Shown here piece by piece: positions 7,815 through 15,673 of a stretch of DNA of 19,073 nucleotides. The position numbers and the translations under genes are program-made. The notes below the pieces were generated by a model. That model was given only the letters and a program-made list of their open reading frames with translations, had not been told where the DNA came from and searched no databases. Source of the stretch: JAAKFL01 sp964629645 (GTDB lineage Bacteria > Chlamydiota > Chlamydiia > Chlamydiales > SLFE01); assembly GCA_964629645.1 (NCBI GenBank), contig CAZVSU010000050.1, forward strand, positions 1-19,073, given 5' to 3'. The stretch's first letter is position 1. Each line of letters opens with the position of its first letter.

Positions 7815-7844
7815 TTTGCAAAAAAAAACAAAATCTCCTATTAA
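7815..7844 (+). promoter_or_regulatory. Putative promoter of the MOMP-like gene
   Basis: TTTGCA (7815-7820) and TATTAA (7839-7844) are separated by 18 bases and each matches four of six consensus positions. The leader would be about 27 bases and includes GGTGGGG before the ATG. A nine-A tract (7820-7828) occupies the upstream half of the spacer. A perfect TTGACA at 7788-7793 has no matching -10 at a normal distance. Confidence 0.35.
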
Positions 7845-7877
7845 GAAGAAAACCTAAACAAAGGTGGGGAATGACCT

Positions 7878-8951
7878 ATGAAAAAAGGAATGATTGGTCT
7901 TCTGGCGCTCTTGACTTTGTCGTCAGGCGCATTTGCAGGAGATAACTATTATGTGACTTACGATCCATGCGATCCATGCATGGAAAACAACAGCTGTTGC
8001 CCAAATATCGATTTTTGCAACGGGGACTTTGATTTTAAGATCTACGGCGACTATCTCTACTGGAGAACGCGCCGCTGCGAGCTCGACTATGCGATTCCGA
8101 CAACTGGAAACTCAACTTCCGGGCCATTTGTCGGCAATGTCTACACTGTCTGCCCCGAGTATGACAGCGGCTTCCGTGTCGGCGGCATCGTCGGCAGCGG
8201 CGACCTTTACCTAGAGGGACGCTACACCTACTATCAGTCTTCGTCTGAAGATAGCGTCGTTGATTCCACAGGAAATCTGATCGGCACGCGGATCGTTGAC
8301 GATTTTCCAGGGGGAGCAAGCCAAGGGGCATTCAACTTCGCAAGAGCGGACTACAGCGTCCACTACCATGCCGTTGACGCCCTTCTCGGCTATGACATGG
8401 ATGTCGGCCGCTGCTTCGATTTCCATCTCTTCACCGGTTTCAAAGGACTGTTCATCGAGCAGAAGTTCAACGTCCTTTATTCCGATGCTGAAGACATTGA
8501 CGGTCCTGCCAATACCTACTCGAGCATCAATGACAAAATTGAGCTCGACGGGTATGGACTGACCCTTGGATTCGATATGGTCTACCATGTTTACGATTGC
8601 ATCGGCCTGACAGGCTCATTTGCCTATGACGTTCTCGCAGGGAATACAGACCGGCACTTCAGCTATCGCAACACGACAGACGGCGGACAAAACTTCACTG
8701 ACAATGCCAATCTTCGCGACGAGTGCTGGAGAACCATCAGCGGCTTGAATCTCGCGATTGGCATGCAGTACGAAACCAGAATCTGCAACTGCTACGACGT
8801 GGTTCTTGGCGCCGGATATGAGTTCCATCACTACCTGAATTTCTCTGACTTCCTTGCATTGCAGAGCGAGTCCGGAGAAACCACATTCGATCGTCAAACT
8901 GACGGCATCGGATTCGATGGTCTCTATGTCCGTTTGGGAATTGGATTCTAA
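7878..8951 (+). CDS. MOMP-like (Lpg1974-type) cysteine-rich outer-membrane porin
   Basis: The 357-residue protein has a clear signal peptide (MKKGMIGLLALLTLSSGAFA, cleaved after residue 20). A short cysteine-rich segment follows with Cys31, 34, 40, 41 and 47. Then comes the family opening DFKIYGDYLYWRTRR (52-66), typical of the Lpg1974/chlamydial MOMP-like barrels that form diffusion pores. Alternating polar/hydrophobic strands continue to a terminal Phe (GLYVRLGIGF). Twelve cysteines remain after cleavage, several directly before strands (179, 241, 303, 305), which suits a disulfide-cross-linked outer-membrane complex. A purine-rich GGTGGGG lies eight bases before the ATG. The gene is monocistronic: own promoter region upstream, strong terminator 20 bases after the stop. 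Codon use is rich in C-ending codons, as for an abundant protein. Specific substrates cannot be inferred. Confidence 0.88.
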   Translation: MKKGMIGLLALLTLSSGAFAGDNYYVTYDPCDPCMENNSCCPNIDFCNGDFDFKIYGDYLYWRTRRCELDYAIPTTGNSTSGPFVGNVYTVCPEYDSGFRVGGIVGSGDLYLEGRYTYYQSSSEDSVVDSTGNLIGTRIVDDFPGGASQGAFNFARADYSVHYHAVDALLGYDMDVGRCFDFHLFTGFKGLFIEQKFNVLYSDAEDIDGPANTYSSINDKIELDGYGLTLGFDMVYHVYDCIGLTGSFAYDVLAGNTDRHFSYRNTTDGGQNFTDNANLRDECWRTISGLNLAIGMQYETRICNCYDVVLGAGYEFHHYLNFSDFLALQSESGETTFDRQTDGIGFDGLYVRLGIGF

Positions 8952-8971
8952 TCCGTTTTTCTAAGAAAAAT

Positions 8972-9004
8972 AAGGCTCTATCTTCGGATAGGGCCTTTTT
9001 TTTT
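8972..9004 (+). terminator. Rho-independent terminator of the MOMP-like gene
   Basis: An 11-base-pair stem (AAGGCTCTATC with GATAGGGCCTT, one G-T pair) closes a TTCG tetraloop and is followed by nine T. It starts 20 bases after the stop codon. The reverse strand also ends in a weaker T-rich run, but no gene reads into it from that side. Confidence 0.92.
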
Positions 9005-9146
9005 GATCCATCACCTTCTTCTTCCACAATAAACGGCGATTTTTTTAGCGGCTCCATTGATTCACGTAGTAGAAAAAAAGCCACAATCTTAACTAAATAT
9101 TAATATTTCTTCTTTACAATTAAATTTTATAAATTGGAGAAGAAGT

Positions 9147-9551
9147 ATGATTATTCACTCTTTAGACTTAGCTGAAAAGTACGCCCATTTAGGATTAAAT
9201 AAAGCCTGCCGCATCGTTAAACTGCCGCTTACGATCATTCTGATCCCCTTCACACTTTCCTTTATCGCCGGCTTTTCTCTCGGCCAGTACCTCGCTGCGT
9301 CACATCGTAAAGCGACTGTTTTCAAGCGACAGGACACGGCCAAGCCCGCCCCCCATGAATCTGCTGCTAGGAAGTCAGAAACGTGTTCGGCACCCGTTTT
9401 ACACGCGCCTGCCAATACTGCCCCTGGAATGCAGCTTTATGAGGCCTACGCAAAATTTCAAGAGCGTCCCCAAGTTTCCACTCAATCACAGCCCGTAACT
9501 CCAGGCACTTATGCATTGATGGCGAAAGCGTATTGTCTTCATACTTCGTAG
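9147..9551 (+). CDS. Small hypothetical protein with one N-terminal membrane segment
   Basis: This 134-residue protein of unknown family starts at ATG 9147 behind a GGAG seven bases upstream. A cytosolic-looking helix (residues 1-22) precedes one hydrophobic segment (about 27-46, LPLTIILIPFTLSFIAGF). After it comes a hydrophilic tail rich in Pro, Ala, Gln and Thr that looks disordered. The layout suggests an inner-membrane-anchored protein. The single hydrophobic stretch is too short for the paired-helix lobe of typical chlamydial inclusion-membrane proteins. The upstream 100 bases are strongly AT-rich (TTTACA at 9113-9118, TATAAA at 9128-9133), but I cannot place a correctly spaced promoter. 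The gene stands alone: a terminator precedes it and the next gene converges from the other strand 17 bases after its stop. Confidence 0.65.
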   Translation: MIIHSLDLAEKYAHLGLNKACRIVKLPLTIILIPFTLSFIAGFSLGQYLAASHRKATVFKRQDTAKPAPHESAARKSETCSAPVLHAPANTAPGMQLYEAYAKFQERPQVSTQSQPVTPGTYALMAKAYCLHTS

Positions 9552-9568
9552 CCAAGTAAGTTCCGGTT

Positions 9569-10492
9569 TCACGTCTTCAGGGACTCACTGCCGATGGGTT
9601 CCTCATTTTGATCGCTCTGCCGCACGCCGCTGCTTCTATTCACAAGCCAGCTGCCCGCCGCCACCATCGTGCAGGCAATGGCAAGATCGAGCGTCAACTC
9701 CACGATCCCGTTCGCAACGAGAAGTAAAATCGACAAAATCGGGCTGAAGTAGGAAAACGACGTCACAAGAGCAAACTCGCCATACTCGATTCCGTACCAC
9801 CAAAGCGGGTAAGCCACGCCATACACAAGGCACCCCAAAACGGCAATCACTGCCCATTCCCAGAGTCCCATCGGAACAAATGGACCGCCGTAGGCGGTGT
9901 GAAAGAGGGCGACGACAAGTCCCGATAAGCCGAGGTGAATGCCGATATGTTGACTGGCATCGATCCCCTTGATGGAGCGGCCGATCAAGGTATAAACGGT
10001 CCAAGAAAGAGCGGCTCCAAAGGCAAAGGCATAACCCATAAAAAATTCAGGGTCGTAGCCGCCGGAAAAAATTTCAACCCTTCCGAGAAAAAGAATGGCC
10101 AAAAACCCCAGGGCCATGCCGATAATACTGAATGTTGTCAGCCTTTCGGCAAAGAGAAGACTCGACCCGATGACGGTCATGATGGGCCAAAGATAGTTGA
10201 TCAAATCGACCTGATCGGCCGGGGCAAACCGAAAGGCGAAGAGATAAAACACCTGCGTTCCCACAAGAAAGGGCAGCATGATCATTGACCTGGGAAGTTC
10301 CCGGACGATTTTTCCTAATCTTTTTCTGCCGAGGGCCACCCCGATACTTAAAATGAGACTGAAAAGCTGCAAGAGCATCGAAAGCTGCAAAACGGGAATA
10401 TGGTCCAAACGACAGATGAAACAAGGCGACGATCCCCATAAAAAAATGGCAAGAACCCCACAGAAAGTTGGAAGGGAAGTCGTCAATTTCAA
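9569..10492 (-). CDS. EamA/DMT-family transporter
   Basis: The 307-residue protein has ten hydrophobic segments arranged as two EamA repeats (about 8-140 and 155-290), the standard size and layout of drug/metabolite transporter superfamily permeases. The first repeat ends with the characteristic INYLWPIMTVI (98-108), and the second contains YPLWWYGIEYGE and SYFSPILSILLL. Such proteins export or import amino acids, nucleotide sugars or other small metabolites; the substrate is unknown here. The start is a TTG at 10492, chosen because AGGAG lies five bases upstream and no ATG is available before the first helix. The last 25 residues are hydrophilic. It is transcribed alone and diverges from the Ntn hydrolase gene. 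Relatives of this family are annotated in Chlamydiales, where metabolite exchange with the host is central, but no specific role can be claimed. Confidence 0.85.
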   Translation of the reverse strand: MKLTTSLPTFCGVLAIFLWGSSPCFICRLDHIPVLQLSMLLQLFSLILSIGVALGRKRLGKIVRELPRSMIMLPFLVGTQVFYLFAFRFAPADQVDLINYLWPIMTVIGSSLLFAERLTTFSIIGMALGFLAILFLGRVEIFSGGYDPEFFMGYAFAFGAALSWTVYTLIGRSIKGIDASQHIGIHLGLSGLVVALFHTAYGGPFVPMGLWEWAVIAVLGCLVYGVAYPLWWYGIEYGEFALVTSFSYFSPILSILLLVANGIVELTLDLAIACTMVAAGSWLVNRSSGVRQSDQNEEPIGSESLKT

Positions 10493-10516
10493 AAGATCTC
10501 CTAAAACAAAGTTTCT

Positions 10517-10545
10517 ATAAGAGAGTGTCTTAAGATATTTGTCAA
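10517..10545 (-). promoter_or_regulatory. Promoter of the EamA transporter gene
   Basis: On the minus strand a perfect TTGACA (10540-10545) lies 17 bases upstream of TCTTAT (10517-10522, four of six matches). The leader to the TTG start would be about 18 bases and contains the AGGAG site. Confidence 0.5.
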
Positions 10546-10565
10546 GAAAGGTTCCCCTTCCTTAC

Positions 10566-10593
10566 TTGCACCTTTATCACACACTCATACATA
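10566..10593 (+). promoter_or_regulatory. Putative promoter very close to the Ntn hydrolase start
   Basis: TTGCAC (10566-10571) and TACATA (10588-10593) are 16 bases apart. The predicted transcript would start at about 10600, next to the ATG at 10601, implying a leaderless or nearly leaderless message. The motifs are only moderate matches. Confidence 0.3.
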
Positions 10594-10600
10594 TAGGGAA

Positions 10601-11662
10601 ATGATGGGCTGCTTTTTATTTGGCGCGACAGGGAAGGGAGTGACCGCAAAGGGAGATGCGCTGCTCGGTAGTGTGAGCGACGATCCGTATGATGTGCGGA
10701 CTTTTTTAAAGTTCGTTCAGAAGCCTCACAAAATGACGCACATCGGAACCGAGCTTGTCTCAACAACCGAGCGCTCTTTGGTCGAGAGGGGCTATTTTGC
10801 CAATCCGGGAGAAACGACCAGAGGCATCAACGAATCGGGACTGGCGTTTACTTCAGCCATGATTCTGGAAAGCGAACTCTCACAAAGGTCGGCAAGCCCC
10901 GCACTTTTTGCGTCTCTGACGACCGAAATGATGGACAGCTGCTCCACAGTGGAGGAGGCGATCGCCCTTTTTTCTTCTCCAGAGGCGATTGCTCCGGCGT
11001 ATTCGGTCCTCATCGCAGATGCGGAAGGGGGACTGGTTCATCTCGAGGTCGGCGCCCATAGGGCAGAGGTCTACGAGCGCTTTTCCCCCGAGGCGCCCGG
11101 CGTGGTTTTCGCCGTCAACTGCTATCTGTCCGAAAAGCTTGAGTCTTTAAATGCTCCCCACACCTCTTTTCAGAATACGAAAAACAACAACCAGGCGCGG
11201 CGGAAACGAGGGCAAGAGATCGCAGACGCCTTTCAAGGGTCCTTAACACCCGGCCGCCTTGCCGAGATGCTGTCCGATCACCAAAACAGGGCGCAAAGCC
11301 CCATGGACAACCCCATACTCGAAGCGTGGGGCTATTCGATTTGCAACCACGGCACAAGGCAACAAGAGTCTGCTCCTCCTGAAAAATTTCCCTGGGGGAC
11401 GGTGAGCGGCGAAATCCTTGAGCCCTTAAGCCGGCAATTTTGGTACTGTTACGGCTGGCCGTGCGGCGAACAGCCCGAGTACGGCGACCAACTTTTTCAA
11501 GACAGGTCTTGGGGCGAGTTTATTCCCTTCGGATTTCCGCAAGGAGCATCGAGTGATGAAATCGTCGAGCTCACGACAGCCGATGGGACAATCCTTCCGG
11601 AAGGGAGGCAGCTCGTAGCAACAGCGGATCTTTCCCCTGACTGGGACGCCCGCTTTTCCTGA
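10601..11662 (+). CDS. Ntn hydrolase of the C45 / acyl-CoA:6-APA acyltransferase type
   Basis: The 353-residue protein begins MMGC, placing a cysteine directly after a Gly. In the N-terminal-nucleophile amidohydrolases the chain is trimmed so that Cys (here Cys4) becomes the catalytic N-terminus. Other family-like blocks are SDDP (Asp27/28), GINESGLAFTSA (75-86), AVNCYL with Asn173 (possible oxyanion residue), SICNHG (246-251), GTVSGEILEP (266-275) and WYCYGWPCG (281-289). The SICNHG-GTVSGE pattern near the C terminus fits C45 acyltransferase/amidase relatives; the start also resembles C69 dipeptidases. The reaction is probably cleavage or transfer of an amide-bound acyl or aminoacyl group, but the substrate is unknown. 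There is no signal peptide, so it should act in the cytoplasm. ATG codons lie at 10601 and 10604, with AGGGA just upstream, so the second may be used. It converges with the PutP gene 30 bases downstream. Confidence 0.75.
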   Translation: MMGCFLFGATGKGVTAKGDALLGSVSDDPYDVRTFLKFVQKPHKMTHIGTELVSTTERSLVERGYFANPGETTRGINESGLAFTSAMILESELSQRSASPALFASLTTEMMDSCSTVEEAIALFSSPEAIAPAYSVLIADAEGGLVHLEVGAHRAEVYERFSPEAPGVVFAVNCYLSEKLESLNAPHTSFQNTKNNNQARRKRGQEIADAFQGSLTPGRLAEMLSDHQNRAQSPMDNPILEAWGYSICNHGTRQQESAPPEKFPWGTVSGEILEPLSRQFWYCYGWPCGEQPEYGDQLFQDRSWGEFIPFGFPQGASSDEIVELTTADGTILPEGRQLVATADLSPDWDARFS

Positions 11663-11692
11663 CACCCCTCTTTTCGCAAGGCTCCCCCTCAT

Positions 11693-13090
11693 TCATGCCG
11701 AGGTCTTTCGGCGAAAGATGATATAGGGAACAAAACCGGCGAGCACCCCGGGAAGCGCTTCGAAAATCATAAGAGAGGAAAAAAAGGTGCGAAACAGGAT
11801 GGCCGCTGCGAGTCCTGTCAGACACATTGCAACCGAGAGCTTTTCTGAGAGCTTTCGTCCCAAGGAATAAAGCACGATAACCGGCACAAATGCGCTTCCG
11901 AGAGCTCCCCAAGAAAACACAACAAGGTTGAAGACATTGTCGCTTGCCCCGAGGGCGATGGAAAGAGCAACGATCATTACGGCAACAGTGGCCATTTTCG
12001 TCACAAAGTAATTGGTGACATGTTCTTTTGTGAAATCGCCGGTAATGGTTGCGGTGCAGGCCAAAATTTGAGAGTCCGCTGTCGACATTGTCGCGGCGAA
12101 AATGCCGGCAAGGACCATGCCCGACAGCGCCCCGGGAAGAAGCTCGATTGCCAATAGCGGCAGGGCCAGCTCGGGATCGAACTCTCCTTTCGTCGTGAGC
12201 AAGATCCGTGTCAGCAGGCCGACGCAAATCGTGAGCGCATAGAAGGTCACATAAAACCCGTAGTAAACAAGACGACAGATCCACATGTGTTTGGGATCGT
12301 CAAGCGCCATAAACCGCACCATAATATGGGGCTGCCCGACAACGGAAAAGCCGGCAAAGAGCCAGCCCCCAAGAAAAAGCAGCGGCCCTAAGTAAGGGCC
12401 AAGGGGCAGGTCATGCGGAAAAAGGCTCATGTATGTGGGCGAGATTGCAGACAGTTGCTGAAAAGCTTGATCGAACCCCCCTGCGGTCTCCAAACCGACC
12501 GTCAGCAGGAGTCCCATGGCGATCCACATCACAAACGATTGGACGACATCGGTCCAAAAAGACGCGCGGATGCCCCCGACAAAGCAATAGGCGAGCACAA
12601 TGCCGCCCCCCAAAAGGGCGCCGATGCTTTCGTGAAAGCCAAATAGAACGTGGAGCGCCTTACTCCCGGCTTTGAGCTGCGCTGCGGCATAGGTCCCCAA
12701 AAAAATCAAGGTGATGCCTCCCGCTAATTTCCTCAACGTGCGGAACGGGCGGCCGTACCAGTCGCTTAAGACGCCGGCGTAGCTGTAGACATCACTTTTT
12801 GCCGACACCTCCCGAAGGTGGCGGTGGACAACAAAAGAGATGAGAAAATCTCCGATCACCCAGCCAATCGCCAGCCAGATCGACATCAGACCGAATGAAT
12901 AGGTAAAGCCGATCATGCCGATGAACATATAGCCGCTGTTGTTGGTCGCAACAGCAGACGTGGCGACCACAAATGGGCTCTCACTGTGCGTGGCGACGAG
13001 GTAGTCGATGGTGGTGTGGCGATTTTTAATGACAGAGGCGATGCCAACGAGAAGAAAAAGGGTCAAAAAAAGAAAAAAGCTGATGAGCAT
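11693..13090 (-). CDS. putP: Sodium:solute symporter, PutP (proline) type
   Basis: This 465-residue inner-membrane protein of the SSS family is near the usual size of PutP (about 500). Segments align with E. coli PutP: SGYMFIGMIGFTYSFGL in helix 2, GGIRASFWTDVVQSFVMW (172-189), VGQPHIMVRFMA (251-262) and the helix-9 block AGIFAATMSTADSQILAC (328-345) with the Ser336/Thr337 pair of the Na2 site. The role is presumably Na+-coupled uptake of proline or a similar small solute. Asn50 stands where E. coli PutP has the important Asp55 of the sodium site, so ion coupling or specificity may differ. The start ATG 13090 has GGTGG four bases upstream and lies 16 bases after the stop of the GNAT-nitrilase gene, so the two are almost certainly one operon. 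The symbol reflects family membership, not proven substrate. Confidence 0.85.
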   Translation of the reverse strand: MLISFFLFLTLFLLVGIASVIKNRHTTIDYLVATHSESPFVVATSAVATNNSGYMFIGMIGFTYSFGLMSIWLAIGWVIGDFLISFVVHRHLREVSAKSDVYSYAGVLSDWYGRPFRTLRKLAGGITLIFLGTYAAAQLKAGSKALHVLFGFHESIGALLGGGIVLAYCFVGGIRASFWTDVVQSFVMWIAMGLLLTVGLETAGGFDQAFQQLSAISPTYMSLFPHDLPLGPYLGPLLFLGGWLFAGFSVVGQPHIMVRFMALDDPKHMWICRLVYYGFYVTFYALTICVGLLTRILLTTKGEFDPELALPLLAIELLPGALSGMVLAGIFAATMSTADSQILACTATITGDFTKEHVTNYFVTKMATVAVMIVALSIALGASDNVFNLVVFSWGALGSAFVPVIVLYSLGRKLSEKLSVAMCLTGLAAAILFRTFFSSLMIFEALPGVLAGFVPYIIFRRKTSA

Positions 13091-13106
13091 AAGCCACCCG
13101 TTTCAG

Positions 13107-14660
13107 TTACGTGCGCCTGTGCCAGACAACGCTGAAGAGGTCGTGGCGGCGGTCGCTTAAATTGATGACGCTGCCCGACATGCGCGATTCATAGAGGCTG
13201 TCGAGGCGAAGATCGGCGAAGATGATCGTTTCTACATTCGGAGTACTGTCGGCGGCGATACCGTCGCGCGAAAAGGCAAAGTCGCAAGGTGTGAGAATAC
13301 AGCTCTGTCCGTACTGGATATCCATACTCTCGACATGGGGGAGGTTTCCCACGTTTCCGGCTAAGACCACATAGCACTGATTCTCAACAGCTCGGGCATG
13401 GCAGCAGTAACGGACCCTCAGGTAACTTTGCCGCTGATCGGTGCAGAAGGGGACAAACAGGATATCGGCTCCCTGGTCGACGAGGTGGCGCGCAAGCTCG
13501 GGAAATTCAGAGTCATAGCAAATCAAAACGCCGATGGTGCCGCAGTCGGTGTCGATCGCCTCGAGCTTGTGTCCCCCCGAAATATTCCACCAATATTTTT
13601 CGTCGGGGGTGGGATGAAGCTTTGGCTGCTCGTGGATAGAACCGTCTCTTAAGAACACATAACAAATGTTGTGCACGATGTTGTCTGCGACCTGGTGAGG
13701 ATGGGAGCCGGCAATGATGTTCGTGTTGTATTCGATCGCCAGCTGCTTGAAAAAGCTTTTGAGGTCCTCGGTATAATCGGTCAGCTTCAAAATGGCTTTT
13801 TCAGGCGGAAGCTTCTGAGACTCAAGCGAAAGAAGCTGCAACGTAAAGAGCTCGGGAAAGAGGACAAAATCGCAGCGGTAGTCATGCACGACATCGACAA
13901 AATAGGTGATCATCTTTTTGAATTCGTCGATGGAATCGATTTTGCGCTGCTGGTACTGCACCGAGGCGACCCTGACCGATTCCGAGACGTTCCTGCCGTT
14001 TCTTGGGCTTGCCGCCTCCTGCGCCGCCACCTCGGGATTATGCCAGATCATATGAATGGCGTAGCCCATCGATTCGGTATCTTGAGGGAGATAGTCGTTG
14101 AGAATCCCCAGAACTTCAAACCCCTGCCGGATCTGAAAGTTGATCACAGGATCCCGAATTTTTTTGTCCAACACTTGCTGGAGGTAGTTTTCCGCCGATC
14201 CGACTTGCCGGTACTTCTTTCGCATGAGCGGCATTCTGCCGGCAAAAACGATCCCTTTCAGGCGCATGAATTTGCAGAGATTTTTCCGCTCTTGATAAAA
14301 CCGTTCGCCGATTCTTAAGCCTCGGCAGTCGGGGTCGACAAAAATATCGATGCCATACAGGTAGTCCCCTTTCGGATTGTGTGTCGATCCGAAACCGTCG
14401 CCTGTCACCTCGCGCCAGTTATGCCGCTCCAAAACCTTGTCTTCGGGAAGGACAATAGAGGTGCAATAGCCGACAATTTTCCCATCCAACACCGCAACGA
14501 ACTGCCCTTCTGCGAAACGGCTCATTTGCCCTCTCAGCTCTGCAGAACGATATCCCCACTGCTTGGTGTAGACCTTCTCGGACAGGGCTTTGATATGGGG
14601 AATATCGGCCCTTTTGGCTTGCCGGATCACAAGCTGCTTTTTTGCGTCTTTTTTTGTCAT
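13107..14660 (-). CDS. GNAT acetyltransferase - carbon-nitrogen hydrolase fusion
   Basis: The 517-residue protein has two domains. Residues about 9-210 form a GNAT N-acetyltransferase with the acetyl-CoA loop RGLRIGERFY (113-122). Residues about 228-515 form a nitrilase-superfamily hydrolase with the full Glu-Lys-Cys triad: Glu270 in LFPELF, Lys347 in QPKLHP and Cys381 in ICYDSEFPE. This fusion occurs in other bacteria as a bifunctional GNAT/carbon-nitrogen hydrolase. It would split amides (or nitriles) and acetylate an amine, substrate unknown. I chose ATG 14660 because it directly precedes the GNAT domain. A TTG at 14738 also opens the frame, but its extra 26 residues look non-coding and a TTGACA (14694-14699) lies within them. 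No strong ribosome-binding site is seen. The coupled symporter downstream suggests that the imported solute, or a product of it, is the enzyme's substrate; this is inference. Confidence 0.88.
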   Translation of the reverse strand: MTKKDAKKQLVIRQAKRADIPHIKALSEKVYTKQWGYRSAELRGQMSRFAEGQFVAVLDGKIVGYCTSIVLPEDKVLERHNWREVTGDGFGSTHNPKGDYLYGIDIFVDPDCRGLRIGERFYQERKNLCKFMRLKGIVFAGRMPLMRKKYRQVGSAENYLQQVLDKKIRDPVINFQIRQGFEVLGILNDYLPQDTESMGYAIHMIWHNPEVAAQEAASPRNGRNVSESVRVASVQYQQRKIDSIDEFKKMITYFVDVVHDYRCDFVLFPELFTLQLLSLESQKLPPEKAILKLTDYTEDLKSFFKQLAIEYNTNIIAGSHPHQVADNIVHNICYVFLRDGSIHEQPKLHPTPDEKYWWNISGGHKLEAIDTDCGTIGVLICYDSEFPELARHLVDQGADILFVPFCTDQRQSYLRVRYCCHARAVENQCYVVLAGNVGNLPHVESMDIQYGQSCILTPCDFAFSRDGIAADSTPNVETIIFADLRLDSLYESRMSGSVINLSDRRHDLFSVVWHRRT

Positions 14661-14776
14661 TGTGATCTTTGGGTTATCGCAACTGCTTCTTTTTGTCAAA
14701 TCGCCCTGCTTGATTCTCTTTTCAAAATAAACGATCAAATTCTAAAGTGAGATAATAATGATAAAAGGGACAAACT

Positions 14777-15673
14777 ATGACTCATTTAACGGCAGAATCG
14801 AAATATTGCGACGTATTGGGATCGAAAATGCACTACCTTGAGGAAGGATCGGGCGACCCGATTCTTTTTTTGCACGGCAATCCCACTTCGTCTTACCTCT
14901 GGCGGACTATCATCCCCCACCTCTCTTCTCAAGGGAGATGCATCGCACCCGATCTCATCGGCATGGGAAAATCGGACAAGCCCGACTGTGACTACCGATT
15001 TTTTGACCATGTTCGCTATGTGAACGCATTCATTGAGGAGCTGGACCTTAAAAATGTGACTTTGGTGATTCACGATTGGGGTTCGGCGCTTGGGTTTATG
15101 TACGCCATGGAACATGAAGCAAATGTGAAAGGAATCGCGTTTATGGAGGCGATCATTGCGCCTGTCCGCTCATGGCAGGATTTCCCTTCGAAAGCGCGCC
15201 TCATGTTTCGGCTGTTCCGCACTCCTGTGATAGGGTGGCTGCTCCTTGGCACGTTCAACTTTTTCATCGAAAAAGTGATGCCGATGTCCATTATCAGGAC
15301 AATGACCGACGAGGAAATGGAGCCCTACAAGGCCCCTTTCCGGCGCATCAAAGACCGCGTTCCTCTCTGGCGCTGGCCGAGTGAGATCCCCATTGAAGGA
15401 AAGCCCGAAGAGACGCATCAAGCGATCGAAACGTACAACGACTGGCTCCAAAAGTCGGAACTTCCAAAGCTTCTCCTCTACGCCCACCCAGGAGCGCTCA
15501 TCAGAAAAAAAAGCGTTGACTGGTGCCGATCCCATCTCAAAAACCTCAAGACAGTCGATGTGGGAAAAGGGATTCACTATATCCAAGAAGACGAGCCCGA
15601 TGCCATCGGCAAAGCGATCGCCGAATGGATTCAGTCTTTGTCGATCTCCCAACCGCCGCCAAGCGCTTTGTAG
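14777..15673 (+). CDS. dhaA: Haloalkane dehalogenase, subfamily II (DhaA/LinB-like)
   Basis: The 298-residue alpha/beta-hydrolase matches subfamily-II haloalkane dehalogenases in length and in every active-site position I can place. The nucleophile is Asp100 in VIHDWGSALGF, the halide-binding residues are Trp101 and Asn35 (HGNPTSSYLWR), the catalytic acid is Glu124 (FMEAI) and the base is His267 (GIHYIQED). The C-terminal block PKLLLYAHPGAL also follows LinB closely. These enzymes hydrolyse carbon-halogen bonds to alcohol and halide; the natural substrate in an intracellular bacterium is unknown. AAGGGA lies seven bases before the ATG, and an AT-rich GATAATAATG region (14751-14760) may hold the -10. 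It has no signal peptide and stands alone. Its last 43 bases overlap, on the opposite strand, the end of the efflux channel gene. It diverges from the GNAT-nitrilase gene. Confidence 0.9.
   Translation: MTHLTAESKYCDVLGSKMHYLEEGSGDPILFLHGNPTSSYLWRTIIPHLSSQGRCIAPDLIGMGKSDKPDCDYRFFDHVRYVNAFIEELDLKNVTLVIHDWGSALGFMYAMEHEANVKGIAFMEAIIAPVRSWQDFPSKARLMFRLFRTPVIGWLLLGTFNFFIEKVMPMSIIRTMTDEEMEPYKAPFRRIKDRVPLWRWPSEIPIEGKPEETHQAIETYNDWLQKSELPKLLLYAHPGALIRKKSVDWCRSHLKNLKTVDVGKGIHYIQEDEPDAIGKAIAEWIQSLSISQPPPSAL

Noticed and set aside
9147..9551. Chlamydial inclusion-membrane (Inc) protein
   Set aside because: Incs carry a paired hydrophobic lobe of about 40-60 residues; this protein has a single segment of about 20.
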